Source: JANMZO01 sp963763135 | GTDB lineage: Bacteria > Actinomycetota > Acidimicrobiia > Acidimicrobiales > JANYDT01 | DNA length: 64,000 bases | Assembly: GCA_963763135.1 (NCBI GenBank) | Contig: CAVXNJ010000004.1 | Span: 186,001 to 250,000 of the forward strand | Reading direction: 5' to 3' | In this document: piece after piece, positions 18,398 through 29,098 of the stretch | How the letters are laid out: each line of letters opens with the position of its first letter | How positions within the stretch are numbered: position 1 is the first letter of the stretch | The notes under the pieces: model-generated | Seen by the model: the letters and a program-made list of their open reading frames with translations, nothing else | The model's database searches: none | Told to the model about the DNA's origin: nothing | Program-made: the position numbers and the translations under genes

Positions 18398-18797
18398 ACG
18401 TCTCTGGAACCTGAGCGCAACTCATCTGAACGTCTCTGGAAGCGGTTGGTTTCTCGCCGTTTTTGGCGTCACGAGTCGGTCCCCTGGTTGCACGAACGGC
18501 GGGGGACCGACCCAACGCAGGTGAGGATGGCCTCAAGAACCTCTCAGGAAAAGCGCAACCAGGGTTAAAAACCCTCTCACTCAGGGAAAGGCCTCAGTGC
18601 CCGGAACACGCACACGCGTTGACCTGTGGGCCGAAAGTACGGATTTCAGACTACCGCGGCTGCGCTTCTGACTGGGCACAACGACCTATTGCCTAGACAT
18701 CTCAAGTGACCGATGATCCGCGTAGTTACACAAGCAGCAACGGTACTGTTGCAGTGCTTGCCTATCCTGCAGGTCCCTACTTCCCCGAGATGTTCTT
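18398..18797. other. 400-bp spacer between the two GH130 genes
   Basis: No gene. The stop region of the first GH130 gene appears echoed just downstream: CTGAACGTCTCTGGAA occurs at 18394 and again at 18426. Two hairpins follow (18475-18511 and 18561-18575). The rest, including the stretch just before the second GH130 start, has no feature I can name; no ribosome binding site is obvious before 18798. Confidence 0.5.
18475..18511. terminator. Strong hairpin after the first GH130 gene
   Basis: Perfect 10-bp stem GTCGGTCCCC (18475-18484) and GGGGACCGAC (18502-18511) with a 17-nt loop, no U-tract after it. A smaller hairpin, AGGGTT-AAA-AACCCT, follows at 18561-18575. Its position at the end of the three-gene unit suggests termination or mRNA stabilisation. 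Confidence 0.5.
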
Positions 18798-19907
18798 ATG
18801 AATGGCAACACTGCTGTGAGCACTGCGCGTCCAACGTTCGCCAGCGGGGACTCGCCCGCTGGAGAAGTTATTACGCCTTCAGTGCAGAATGTGCCCTCGT
18901 CCACCGACGCTTCGCTGACGACGTCGAAAGGCGTACGTGCCGCACGACTCCGGCAGGAACCGATCATTGCCGCGGGAAGCGTGCCGGGCTATGGCGCGGT
19001 CTTCAATGCCGGAGTGATCGAGCATGACGGTGTGTACCACCTGTTCGCCCGCGGCATACGCGAGGGTTACGTTCGCAACGAGGGTGAAGGGGCGCGTTTT
19101 CTCAACTATGTGAGCGACGTGCTGGTGTTCGTCTCCGACGACGGCGTTGATTACCGCTTTCAGCAGGTTCTCGCCAAGAGCAGCGATGACTGGATCCATG
19201 CGGTCGAAGACCCGCGGGTCCAATGGGTGCACAGCCGTGGCGCGAAGCACGCAGTCATGACCTACACGCATCTTCCCCACCCGTCGACCGGCCGGCCGTG
19301 GCAGGTTGGCGCGCTGCGACTCGATTTCGACGGCGATCGTTTCGCTCTCGACCAGAGCTCGGTTCGCGTGCTCGGACCCGACGGAGTACACGACAAAGAT
19401 GCCGTGGTGTTCAATCTCCGCAGCGGCAAGGTCGCATTGATACACCGGGTGCACCCCAACATTCAGGTTGCGGTGTTCGACGACCTCGAACATCTGTGGT
19501 CCGCGGACCATTCGTATTGGGACGAGCACATGCGCGAACTCGATCAGCACACCATCATTGCGTCGTCTGAGCGCGTCAGTGGCGTCGGCGCCGGCGCTCC
19601 GCCGGTCGAGACCGATGAAGGGCTGCTGCTCTTCTACCACGAGCGGCTGATCAACGGCACCTACACGATGAACGTCGCACTCCTCGATCCTGATACCGCG
19701 AAGGTTCGTGCGGTACTTCCCGACCCGATTCTGGTTCCGGAACTCCCCTGGGAACTCGAAGGCGACGTCAACGACGTGGTGTTCGTGGGCGGTGCCGTGG
19801 CCCGGCCCGACGGCACGATCTATCTCACTTACGGAGCCGCTGATCGTTGCGTAGGTGCTGCGGTCGTTGAGACCCGGGCCCTGCTCGACGCTCTCGCTGC
19901 GGTGTAA
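18798..19907 (+). CDS. GH130 family protein (second copy)
   Basis: 369 residues. After a non-conserved N-terminus of about 50 residues comes the GH130 propeller: GAVFNAGVIEHDGVYHLFARG, WIHAVEDPRVQWV (EDPR near residue 137, putative catalytic Asp), GVHDKDAVVFNLRSGKVALIHR, and the C-terminal ELEGDVNDVVFVGGA and YGAADRCVGAA. It is only distantly like the upstream copy, so the two may act on different linkages or one may be a binding protein. It lies 400 bp after the first and may have its own promoter. The N-terminal 40 residues lack conserved features, so a start further in is possible. Confidence 0.8.
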   Translation: MNGNTAVSTARPTFASGDSPAGEVITPSVQNVPSSTDASLTTSKGVRAARLRQEPIIAAGSVPGYGAVFNAGVIEHDGVYHLFARGIREGYVRNEGEGARFLNYVSDVLVFVSDDGVDYRFQQVLAKSSDDWIHAVEDPRVQWVHSRGAKHAVMTYTHLPHPSTGRPWQVGALRLDFDGDRFALDQSSVRVLGPDGVHDKDAVVFNLRSGKVALIHRVHPNIQVAVFDDLEHLWSADHSYWDEHMRELDQHTIIASSERVSGVGAGAPPVETDEGLLLFYHERLINGTYTMNVALLDPDTAKVRAVLPDPILVPELPWELEGDVNDVVFVGGAVARPDGTIYLTYGAADRCVGAAVVETRALLDALAAV

Positions 19908-19938
19908 CCCAAGCGATCCTGACGCACCAGGTCAGGTC

Positions 19939-20119
19939 ACGTTGTAGGCCAGGCACCATGACAGCCGAGCCTGGCCTTTGCGTTGCCTTTAAACGAGGAC
20001 GTTGTAGGCCAGGCACCATGACAGCCGAGCCTGGCCTTTGCGTTGCCTTTAAACGAGGACGTTGTAGGCCAGGCACCATCACAGCCGAGCCTGGCCTTTG
20101 TGTTGGCCCTTAGACCAGC
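19939..20119. repeat. 60-bp tandem repeats carrying the Nudix 3' end
   Basis: Copies start with ACGTTGTAGGCCAGGCACCA at 19939, 19999 and 20059. The same phrase at 20120 is coding: on the minus strand it gives the last codons of the Nudix gene (WCLAYNV). In the repeat units the minus strand also reads Trp-Cys-Leu-Ala-Tyr-Asn-Val-Leu-Val-stop, so each unit looks like a copied gene end. Each unit carries a hairpin AGGCCAGGC/GCCTGGCCT (9-bp stem, for example 19946-19977) followed by TTG. The array fills the gap between convergent genes and may act as a multi-hairpin terminator. Confidence 0.9.
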
Positions 20120-20664
20120 ACGTTGTAGGCCAGGCACCACAACAAGGCCGTGAGGCTCAGCCCGTTGTCAACGCGCCCCGCTGCGATTTCCTCGCGGAGC
20201 CGTTCGACGCTGACCCATTCGATGCGCTCGGCCTCGGCCGGGTCAGTTGGCTCGCCGACATACGACACGTCGGTGCCCAGGTAAAGCTCGAAGCGGTGGT
20301 CGCCAACGCCGTTGACCGGCGCGTAGGAACACAGGTGCGCGAGGGTCTCGACCTTCCAGCCGGTTTCTTCTTCGACCTCGCGTAGCGCCGCTACTTCGGG
20401 GGTTTCTCCCGGATCGACCTTACCGGCCGGGACTTCCCAACCCCAGGTGTTGGAGATGAATCGGTGACGCCACAGCAAAAGCACGCCCTTGGTGGGGTCG
20501 TAAACGACGACTCCCGAGGCCGGAGCCGAGGTACGAAAGACGTGGTGTTCAAAGCGTTTGGCCGGGTGCCCGGGACCGCAATCGGGGATCTCGACGTCGA
20601 CGAGCGACAGCGTCACCCACTCGCTTTCGTAGAGATTCCGCTCACCGTGCACAGTCCAACGCAT
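20110..20664 (-). CDS. Nudix hydrolase (ADP-ribose pyrophosphatase-like)
   Basis: 184 residues. The Nudix box is intact: GKVDPGETPEVAALREVEEE followed by TGW, which binds Mg and the pyrophosphate. The upstream segment WGWEVPAGK and the short C-terminal extension fit the ADP-ribose/NADH pyrophosphatase branch, which removes ADP-ribose; the substrate is inferred. The frame is open to 20727 but the Met at 20664 begins the conserved part (MRWTVHGERNLYESEW) and has a TACATT box 7 nt before it on the minus strand. Its last codons are the source of the 60-bp tandem repeats downstream. Confidence 0.85.
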   Translation of the reverse strand: MRWTVHGERNLYESEWVTLSLVDVEIPDCGPGHPAKRFEHHVFRTSAPASGVVVYDPTKGVLLLWRHRFISNTWGWEVPAGKVDPGETPEVAALREVEEETGWKVETLAHLCSYAPVNGVGDHRFELYLGTDVSYVGEPTDPAEAERIEWVSVERLREEIAAGRVDNGLSLTALLWCLAYNVLV

Positions 20665-20796
20665 GGCCGCCAATGTAGAGGGTTCCGGGGCCCGGGCTGA
20701 CCGACCGACCCGGGAATGACCAGCCACGATGGTGTGATTGTCGCGAGTCGTCGGGACTTCGTCCGTTTGGTGCGACGCGCGTGTAAGGCTTGGGTC

Positions 20797-21438
20797 GTGT
20801 CAACGATCGCCGGACTCCTAGCTGAGCCAAACCGTCGGAAGGTTGCTGCGGCGGTCATGCTGGGGGCCGCGAGCCATGGCGAGGTCATCGCCGCGACCGG
20901 CCTCGCCGGGCGTGAAGTGACCATCGCGCTCGATCGTTTGGAGTCGAACGGATTTGTCACGGTTGAAGGCGACTCGATCATGCTTCGTGAGGAACGAATT
21001 CTCGAGGAAGCGCGCGAGGTCCGAAAAGTAGAGCCGGGTGTGGCGGTGCCGAACGAAGATGCGGAGCGAGCCTCGGTGATCCGGCGGTTCTTTCGCGACG
21101 GACGGCTTACGCAGATTCCGATGCAGGCCAAAAAGCGCCGGGTGATCTTCGATGTTCTCGCTCAGCGGTTCGAGCCGGGTCAGTTGTATTCCGAGGCTCG
21201 CGTCAATTTGGAACTGGGCAAGGCCCACGCTGATACCGCCGCGTTGCGTCGGGGAATGGTCGACGAGGAGTTTCTCGGCCGACGCGATGGGTTCTATTGG
21301 CGAATCGGCGGTACGGTCGAGGTCAGTGAGCCGTCGACGACCAACGAACAAACCTCGGCGCCAATCGAGGACTCAAGCGGCGCTGATGTCGCTACCGATT
21401 CCGGTAGCGGTGACCGACTCGAATCGAGCGAACCATGA
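20797..21438 (+). CDS. DUF2087 protein with N-terminal helix-turn-helix
   Basis: 213 residues from the GTG at 20797 (the frame is open to 20716). The N-terminal 80 residues look like a winged helix of ArsR type (LLAEPNRRKVAAAVMLGAAS, then EVTIALDRLESNGFVTVEGD). Residues of about 115-190 match DUF2087 (VIRRFFRDGRLTQIPMQAKK, RVIFDVLAQRFEPGQLYSE, LRRGMVDEEFLGRRDGFYW). The C-terminal 35 residues are Ser/Thr/Glu-rich. A transcription regulator is likely, target unknown. Its stop overlaps the rarA start by 4 bases. Confidence 0.75.
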   Translation: MSTIAGLLAEPNRRKVAAAVMLGAASHGEVIAATGLAGREVTIALDRLESNGFVTVEGDSIMLREERILEEAREVRKVEPGVAVPNEDAERASVIRRFFRDGRLTQIPMQAKKRRVIFDVLAQRFEPGQLYSEARVNLELGKAHADTAALRRGMVDEEFLGRRDGFYWRIGGTVEVSEPSTTNEQTSAPIEDSSGADVATDSGSGDRLESSEP

Positions 21439-22739
21439 CCGATGACCTATTCAGCGCGGCATTGGTCGAGCGGTTGCAGCGGGAGGCGCCGCTAGCGGCT
21501 CGTATGCGACCGCGAAACCTCGACGACGTGGTCGGGCAGGAGCACCTGCTCGATCGCGGCCGACCCCTGCGTCGCCTCATCGAAGCCGATCGCTTGTCGA
21601 GCGTGATCCTGTGGGGTCCTCCCGGTACCGGCAAAACCACGCTGGCTTCACTTATCGCGACGGCAACAAGCAAGCGCTTCGTCTCACAATCGGCGGTGAC
21701 CGCCGGAGTGAAAGACGTCCGCGATGCGGTGGAAAGCGCCCGTGAGGAACAGCGTATGCACCAGCGCGGAACCATCTTCTTCCTCGACGAGATTCACCGC
21801 TTCAACCGGACCCAACAAGATGCGTTGCTTCCCAGCGTTGAAGACGGCACGCTCGTTCTTATCGGGGCGACGACGGAAAACCCGAGCTTCTCGGTCAATG
21901 GTCCGCTGTTGAGTCGGAGCACGCTGTTTAAGCTACGCGCGCATACGGAATCGTCGCTTCGGACTCTGCTGCACCGGGCACTCGACCGCGAGGGTGCGGC
22001 CGCCGACGAAGATGCGATTGTCCATCTCGTGAACATGGCCGACGGCGACGCCCGATCGTTGCTGACATCGCTCGAAGTCGCGATGGCCCTGGCCGACGAT
22101 CCGGAACGGGCGGAGGGTCGAAAGCGCATCACGTTGAACGATGCCGAAGCCGCCGTCGACGCTCGCGTTCTCCGCTACGGTCCCGACGAGCACTACGACA
22201 TAATAAGTGCCTTTATTAAATCCATGCGGGGGAGCGATCCCGATGCCGCCCTGTACTGGCTCGCCCGCATGCTCACCGCCGGCGAGGATCCTCGCTTCAT
22301 CTCGCGTCGCCTGGTGATCTTTGCAAGCGAGGATGTCGGCATGGCTGACCCGCTCGCGCTGGTGGTCGCCGAAGCGGCGGCCCGCGCTGTGGAGTTCATT
22401 GGCATGCCCGAAGCTCAGCTCAACCTGGCCCAGGCCACGGTTCATCTCGCCACCGCGCCGAAGTCCAACCGCAGTGCACTCGGCATCTGGAGCGCAATGG
22501 CCGATGTGAAGGAGCGCAGTGCGGGGGCCGTGCCGATCCACCTTCGCGACGCGCATTACGCCGGAGCGAAAAAGCTCGGGCACGGCAAGGGCTACCAGTA
22601 TCCGCACGATGCGCCCGAGGGCTGGGTCCAGCAGCAGTATCTCCCCGATGACCTGGTCGACCGGCACTACTACGAGCCTTCCCAACATGGACATGAGGCC
22701 CGCGTGGCCGAACGGATGCGGTCGCGCGGCCAGCTGTAG
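21435..22739 (+). CDS. rarA: Replication-associated recombination protein A (AAA ATPase)
   Basis: 434 residues, the usual RarA/MgsA/WRNIP1 length. It acts at stalled replication forks. The N-terminal AAA module has Walker A WGPPGTGKTT (about residues 60-69), Walker B FFLDEIHRF (about 115), sensor 1 IGATTENPSF and an arginine finger region, followed by the RarA tetramerisation domain (MRGSDPDAALYWLARML, then the C-terminal HGKGYQYPHD and YLPDDL motifs). It is coupled to the DUF2087 gene and lies upstream of alaS, as in other actinobacteria. Confidence 0.95.
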   Translation: MTDDLFSAALVERLQREAPLAARMRPRNLDDVVGQEHLLDRGRPLRRLIEADRLSSVILWGPPGTGKTTLASLIATATSKRFVSQSAVTAGVKDVRDAVESAREEQRMHQRGTIFFLDEIHRFNRTQQDALLPSVEDGTLVLIGATTENPSFSVNGPLLSRSTLFKLRAHTESSLRTLLHRALDREGAAADEDAIVHLVNMADGDARSLLTSLEVAMALADDPERAEGRKRITLNDAEAAVDARVLRYGPDEHYDIISAFIKSMRGSDPDAALYWLARMLTAGEDPRFISRRLVIFASEDVGMADPLALVVAEAAARAVEFIGMPEAQLNLAQATVHLATAPKSNRSALGIWSAMADVKERSAGAVPIHLRDAHYAGAKKLGHGKGYQYPHDAPEGWVQQQYLPDDLVDRHYYEPSQHGHEARVAERMRSRGQL

Positions 22740-22751
22740 CTTCGGCGGTTG

Positions 22752-24056
22752 CTACAACGTGCCCGACATCTGCCTGAGGGTGACCGCGTCGACTGAAAAC
22801 GCAAGCATCCAAAGGAATGTGAGCCAGGTGATCGCAGACGGCCGGGTCAGGCGAGTGCGTGGCGTCGGCGAGGCTTCTCCTTCGAACATTGAAACCGCGG
22901 TCGGATCGGGGTCTCCCCGACGAGGACGTGACTGCGCCTTCAGGACCAGCGGAACCAGCATGAGGGGAAGCGTGATGAGGTACCACGACGGAATCTGCGA
23001 ATAGAACTTCATGAACATGGCGAATCCGACCGCAGCAGATGCTTGGGCCCGCAGCGTCCGATCCCGAGCGACCACGACGACCCACACGAAGAACAGCACA
23101 CTTACCATCTGTGGGAGGACGCGCATGGTCAGAAGCTGCTTCGACCATTGGTGTGTGGGATCGACCGGGTTCCAGTAGTACGGGTTCCAGCGGAACTGCG
23201 CGGAGTACCGGAACACGTTCGGAATGATCGGGTACAGAAACGACAGCACGACGGTCGGCACCGACCCGATCATTCCACCGATGACGAATGATCGAAGCCG
23301 CTGATGTTTCCGCATGCTCCAGGCCAGAAAGGGAACGAGGGCCGCCGCCGTGAGCTTGGTTTGGACTGCCAACGCGATAAGTACTCCACTAACGACGGGT
23401 AACTGCATCGTTGCCAACGCACCGAGCCCGAGCATCGACTGCAGTGTTTCGAATTGGCCTTCGTGCGATGTCCACCACATCGCAATCGGGCTGATCCAGT
23501 ACACGAGTCCGAAGGATCGTCGTCCGGTGAGCCTGACGATCAGCCAGGCGCATACGGCATCCGACACCGTGAGTAGCAGTTTGGCGAGGACGGTACCACC
23601 GCCGATAGCAGCCACGAAGGAGAAGAACCCGACGGAGACGGGAGGATAGTTGTAGGGAAGATGCGACCACGGAACCCCGGCATTTTCGGTGGCCCACGGG
23701 AATGTTTCCACGAGTGGTCGACCCGCCGTCCGGATGCCGTGGTGCCAGACCGCTCGGCCTGTCAGGACACCGCGCATCAGATCGTTGGTGTACGCCGGCC
23801 CGTCAAAGCCGACGGCGAACATAATGCGAACGACAGCTCCGGTCGCCAGCATGAGCGTCAACACCAGATGCCTGGACGCCCAGTTTCGACTGCGCCAAAC
23901 GATGGATTGTCCGGGCGTCGCGAGTTGCTCGGGCGTCGCGCCGTTGTGAGTCGCGTCGTTGTGGGTCGCTTGGGTCTTGTCGATTTCGAATAGGTCGGAG
24001 GCGCAAGCTCGGTCCGTCGTGCCCGAATCAAGTTCGCGCAACCCGCTCGTCGGCAT
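22752..24056 (-). CDS. GT-C-type integral membrane glycosyltransferase (putative mannosyltransferase)
   Basis: 434 residues with about nine to ten hydrophobic helices. The first loop carries the Asp-containing region FDGPAYTNDLMRGVLTGR and the segment SHLPYNYPPVSVGFFSF, which resemble polyprenyl-phosphate-mannose-dependent GT-C enzymes (GT87-like and PIG-M-like). The N-terminal 50 and C-terminal 50 residues are hydrophilic and cytoplasmic. It would add sugars to a lipid or protein acceptor on the outer face. The stop lies 12 bp from the end of convergent rarA. The substrate is inferred. Confidence 0.65.
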   Translation of the reverse strand: MPTSGLRELDSGTTDRACASDLFEIDKTQATHNDATHNGATPEQLATPGQSIVWRSRNWASRHLVLTLMLATGAVVRIMFAVGFDGPAYTNDLMRGVLTGRAVWHHGIRTAGRPLVETFPWATENAGVPWSHLPYNYPPVSVGFFSFVAAIGGGTVLAKLLLTVSDAVCAWLIVRLTGRRSFGLVYWISPIAMWWTSHEGQFETLQSMLGLGALATMQLPVVSGVLIALAVQTKLTAAALVPFLAWSMRKHQRLRSFVIGGMIGSVPTVVLSFLYPIIPNVFRYSAQFRWNPYYWNPVDPTHQWSKQLLTMRVLPQMVSVLFFVWVVVVARDRTLRAQASAAVGFAMFMKFYSQIPSWYLITLPLMLVPLVLKAQSRPRRGDPDPTAVSMFEGEASPTPRTRLTRPSAITWLTFLWMLAFSVDAVTLRQMSGTL

Positions 24057-24139
24057 ATTCGATCATCGGCTACCGCCGAGTGCGGCTTTAGAACTCTGAA
24101 ACCAGCGAATCATCGGGCCCGGGCCTACGCTTTCAGGCC

Positions 24140-24496
24140 ATGAACGTCGTGGTGTGGGTCGCTGTAGCCGGACTAGTGGTTCTCGCCGTTGCCGTGGTCG
24201 TGCTGTACCGGGCTGTCGCGGTGCTCGGACAAGCGGTCGACAACCTGACGATAGAAGTAGCTCAGGTCCGTGACCAGACCCTTCCAGCACTACAGGAGGC
24301 GCGGCGGGCGTTGAAGAGCGTCGAAGGGCAGGCCGCCAAAGCCGATGCGCTGCTCGATGTCGCCACTTCGCTAACCACGACAGCCGACAACGCGTCCAAG
24401 TTCGCCCAACGCGTGGTGTCGAACCCGTTCATCAAGGTCGTTGCGTTCGTCAGCGGTACCAAGCGCGCCGCGGCCAAGCTTCGTAGCAAGGACTGA
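24140..24496 (+). CDS. Small DUF948-like membrane protein
   Basis: 118 residues: one N-terminal hydrophobic helix (residues 3-27), then a heptad-like helix (AVDNLTIEVAQVRDQTLPAL, later ADALLDVATSLTTTADNASK) and a basic tail. It resembles the DUF948 family of single-span coiled-coil proteins, which lie near alaS in several actinobacteria. Function unknown. A TACGCT box ends 8 nt before the ATG, so the mRNA is likely leaderless. Confidence 0.7.
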   Translation: MNVVVWVAVAGLVVLAVAVVVLYRAVAVLGQAVDNLTIEVAQVRDQTLPALQEARRALKSVEGQAAKADALLDVATSLTTTADNASKFAQRVVSNPFIKVVAFVSGTKRAAAKLRSKD

Positions 24497-24581
24497 GCCC
24501 CACGGCTCGGCCGTGACACGCAGCAGAGCCACACAGGCAGTGCCACCAGGCAGAACCACCGTGCGGAGAGACCTGGCGCGA

Positions 24582-24655
24582 ATCGACCGCGGCCGCCCGG
24601 ACGAGGGAGCCGCGGTCGATGGGCTGAACCGGCAGGCGGGGGGAATCCTGCCGGT
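24582..24655. terminator. Two strong hairpins between convergent genes
   Basis: First hairpin: 12-bp perfect stem ATCGACCGCGGC (24582-24593) and GCCGCGGTCGAT (24609-24620) with a 15-nt loop. Second: ACCGGCAGG (24628-24636) and CCTGCCGGT (24647-24655), 9-bp stem. Neither has a clear U-tract. They lie between the DUF948-like gene and the convergent secreted-protein gene and could terminate both. The first has the same geometry (39 bp, 12-bp stem, 15-nt loop) as the hairpin after alaS. Confidence 0.6.
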
Positions 24656-24683
24656 GGGGGGATCCTGAAGGTGCGGGAAGTGG

Positions 24684-25175
24684 CTAGCGGGCGGTCGTGC
24701 TGATGTGTGCCGTGCAGGTTTCGACGACGGGTCCGGTGAAGGAATCACTGCGGAGTTCGTAGGTGTACGAAAGCTCGACGGGGCCGGCAGGTACCGTTCC
24801 TCCGAGGTGGGTGATCAGACCACCCGGCGACGATGGGAAGCTTCCGAATTTGTTGGTGTTGGTTCCGGTGGCGTCGTTCGCCAGAACGAAGTTCTGGTAG
24901 AGACCGGTCGGGCCGTTCGAATAGGAAATCTGCAGCTCGACCCGCTTGTTGAAGCCCTTGTCGACCGAGATGCTCATCACCGTGCCCCCGGTGCAAACAG
25001 CGCCGGCTGACGCCCGATTGATTACACCGACGGTCGTGGTGCCGCCACCACCACCGCCCGTACCGCCTCCTCCGCCACTCGTACCGCCCTTGGCGTACGC
25101 GGGTGCAGACATCGAGAGTGCGGCGAGTGTGGTGGCCAGGACGGCGAGGCTACGGCGGGAGGGTCGAATCGACAT
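24684..25175 (-). CDS. Secreted glycine-rich protein of unknown function
   Basis: 163 residues. A Sec signal peptide with a basic n-region (RPSRR), a hydrophobic core and a likely cleavage after APAYA (residue 28) precedes a Gly-rich linker (GGTSGGGGGTGGGGGGTTT). The mature part is beta-rich with two cysteines and short repeats of the kind ELQISYSNGPTG and VELSYTYELR; no family is recognised. It lies alone between a convergent and a divergent gene. Confidence 0.7.
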   Translation of the reverse strand: MSIRPSRRSLAVLATTLAALSMSAPAYAKGGTSGGGGGTGGGGGGTTTVGVINRASAGAVCTGGTVMSISVDKGFNKRVELQISYSNGPTGLYQNFVLANDATGTNTNKFGSFPSSPGGLITHLGGTVPAGPVELSYTYELRSDSFTGPVVETCTAHISTTAR

Positions 25176-25363
25176 ATGTGTGCTCCTGAAGCGAAGTTGT
25201 GCTGCGAACGCCGTTAACGATCAGGTGACGTCAGTCGCATGGGCAATCCGACAAAGGTCGTAGGTTCCCCTTCCTGCCGACATTCACCGCAGAATGTGGC
25301 GCAGCCACTGCGCTCAGCCTCGGGAGACGCGACACAAGCCCGTCGAGGTGACAAACTGGGGGA

Positions 25364-25642
25364 GTGATCAAGCGAATCGTCTGGTGGACCGCCGGAGCGC
25401 TGATGGGCGCAGGTGGGTCGACGTATCTGCAAATCAAGTTCCGCAAGACGGTCCAGGCCAAGGTCGCGAAGTATGCGCCGCCCAACGTCGCCGACGTTGC
25501 GCTTGGCAAAGCGAAGGATCTGAAGTCCCGTGTCGGGTCGGCTGTTTCCGAAGGCCGTTCCGCCATGGTGGAACGCGAAACGGAACTGCGAAACCGCGTG
25601 TCGGGCCGTCCGGGCAAGGGTCCGGGCTCCTCGCGGTACTGA
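25364..25642 (+). CDS. Small protein upstream of alaS
   Basis: 92 residues starting at GTG 25364. It has an N-terminal hydrophobic segment (VWWTAGALMGAGGSTYLQI) followed by a basic, helical part rich in Lys/Arg/Ser (KFRKTVQAKVAKYAPPNV onward). It resembles the small membrane-linked proteins often found just before alaS in actinobacteria, but I cannot name a family with certainty. No disulphide or catalytic motif. It ends 83 bp before alaS. Confidence 0.6.
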   Translation: MIKRIVWWTAGALMGAGGSTYLQIKFRKTVQAKVAKYAPPNVADVALGKAKDLKSRVGSAVSEGRSAMVERETELRNRVSGRPGKGPGSSRY

Positions 25643-25725
25643 CGCGGTACTGAACACGTCGGCGGTGGTCCCGGCACAAAACCACGCTCCGAAGTGGTGA
25701 AGGCGGCCAGTAGGCTGTTTCGACC

Positions 25726-28371
<2,646 letters not shown>

Positions 28372-28381
28372 CCAGCGAACG

Positions 28382-28420
28382 TGTAGCCGAAGATGCCATG
28401 AGGCGACGTCTTCGGCTACA
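28382..28420. terminator. Hairpin between convergent alaS and the membrane protein gene
   Basis: 12-bp perfect stem TGTAGCCGAAGA (28382-28393) and TCTTCGGCTACA (28409-28420) with a 15-nt loop that can form a further short GCC/GGC stem. It begins 11 bp after the alaS stop; the convergent gene ends at 28453. No U-tract, so it is either a bidirectional terminator or a 3'-end stabiliser. Confidence 0.6.
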
Positions 28421-28452
28421 TGAACGCAAGGGTCAGCGTCAGGACTTTCGAG

Positions 28453-28908
28453 CTACGACTTCCACTTCCAGGCCATCGCTACGATCGTGGTCATCACGAA
28501 CGTGGTATCGATCAACGCCTCGTTGCGGTAGCGGGTGATCAAGCGGCGAAACGTCGACTCGTCGCGCTTTTCCGCTGCTTCGCCGATGCGCTTGGCGGTC
28601 GGGGCGAACACGAACAGGCCAAGCAGACCGCCGATGGTGACGGTGATGAGGCCCACAATGACGAAGCCGTCACGGAATTCGTAGGGACCGTCGATGACCA
28701 GGAGAACGCCGGTCGTAGCCAGTACTGCTCCGGCGACGTTGTAGTAGCGCTGTGCCATGTTCTGTACCGTTGCCGCCCAACGGGCGGCAGTGTCGTCGGC
28801 GTTGCGGAACAGGTGCCGGGAGGCGAACAGTTGGGTGTAGTTCCCGCCCAGCCATGCGGCGCCGCACATGAGATGGATGGCCAGCAAAACGTTGCGGTAG
28901 ACGCTCAT
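28453..28908 (-). CDS. Four-helix membrane protein (DUF2269-like)
   Basis: 151 residues from the Met at 28908 (MSVYRNVLLAIHLMCGAAWLG). The open frame continues to 29172 but those extra codons cross palindromic repeats and look random. Four hydrophobic helices with a conserved His near the N-terminus (AIHLMCGAAWLGGN) and a loop FRNADDTAARWAATVQNMA recall the DUF2269/CopD-like integral membrane family. Function unknown. It is convergent with alaS and divergent from the metY gene. Confidence 0.65.
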   Translation of the reverse strand: MSVYRNVLLAIHLMCGAAWLGGNYTQLFASRHLFRNADDTAARWAATVQNMAQRYYNVAGAVLATTGVLLVIDGPYEFRDGFVIVGLITVTIGGLLGLFVFAPTAKRIGEAAEKRDESTFRRLITRYRNEALIDTTFVMTTIVAMAWKWKS

Positions 28909-28946
28909 GCACCACAAAACCACAGATTCGCGGTCGCGAGCTGACT

Positions 28947-28995
28947 GCTCCGGAGTCGATTTTGTTACCCCCGGTAAGGTTTTCGACTCCGGAGC
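28947..28995. repeat. Palindromic repeat family C, single copy
   Basis: 49 bp starting GCTCCGGAGTC and ending GACTCCGGAGC (11-bp perfect outer stem, extending to GCTCCGGAGTCGA / TCGACTCCGGAGC). The central part differs from other C copies. It lies 12 bp before a family B element, between the membrane protein gene and metY. Confidence 0.9.
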
Positions 28996-29007
28996 GGGTC
29001 GGTGCCC

Positions 29008-29060
29008 GCGACGTTCGGTCACTTCCTCCCGGTGGGTGGGAACATTCGACCGAAGGTCGC
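29008..29060. repeat. Palindromic repeat family B, third copy
   Basis: 53 bp starting GCGACGTTCGGTC and ending GACCGAAGGTCGC; same length and core (GTGGGTGGGAAC) as the first copy near aspS. The outer arms pair except at one base. It sits immediately after a family C element and 38 bp before the metY start. Confidence 0.85.
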
Positions 29061-29098
29061 GAGTGGGTTGGTGCAGCGCAGGCCGGTACTGTTTCGAC

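Noticed and set aside
19825..20140. Minus-strand frames with repeated MVPGLQRPRLKATQRPG-like units
   Set aside because: They are out-of-frame translations of the 60-bp repeat array.
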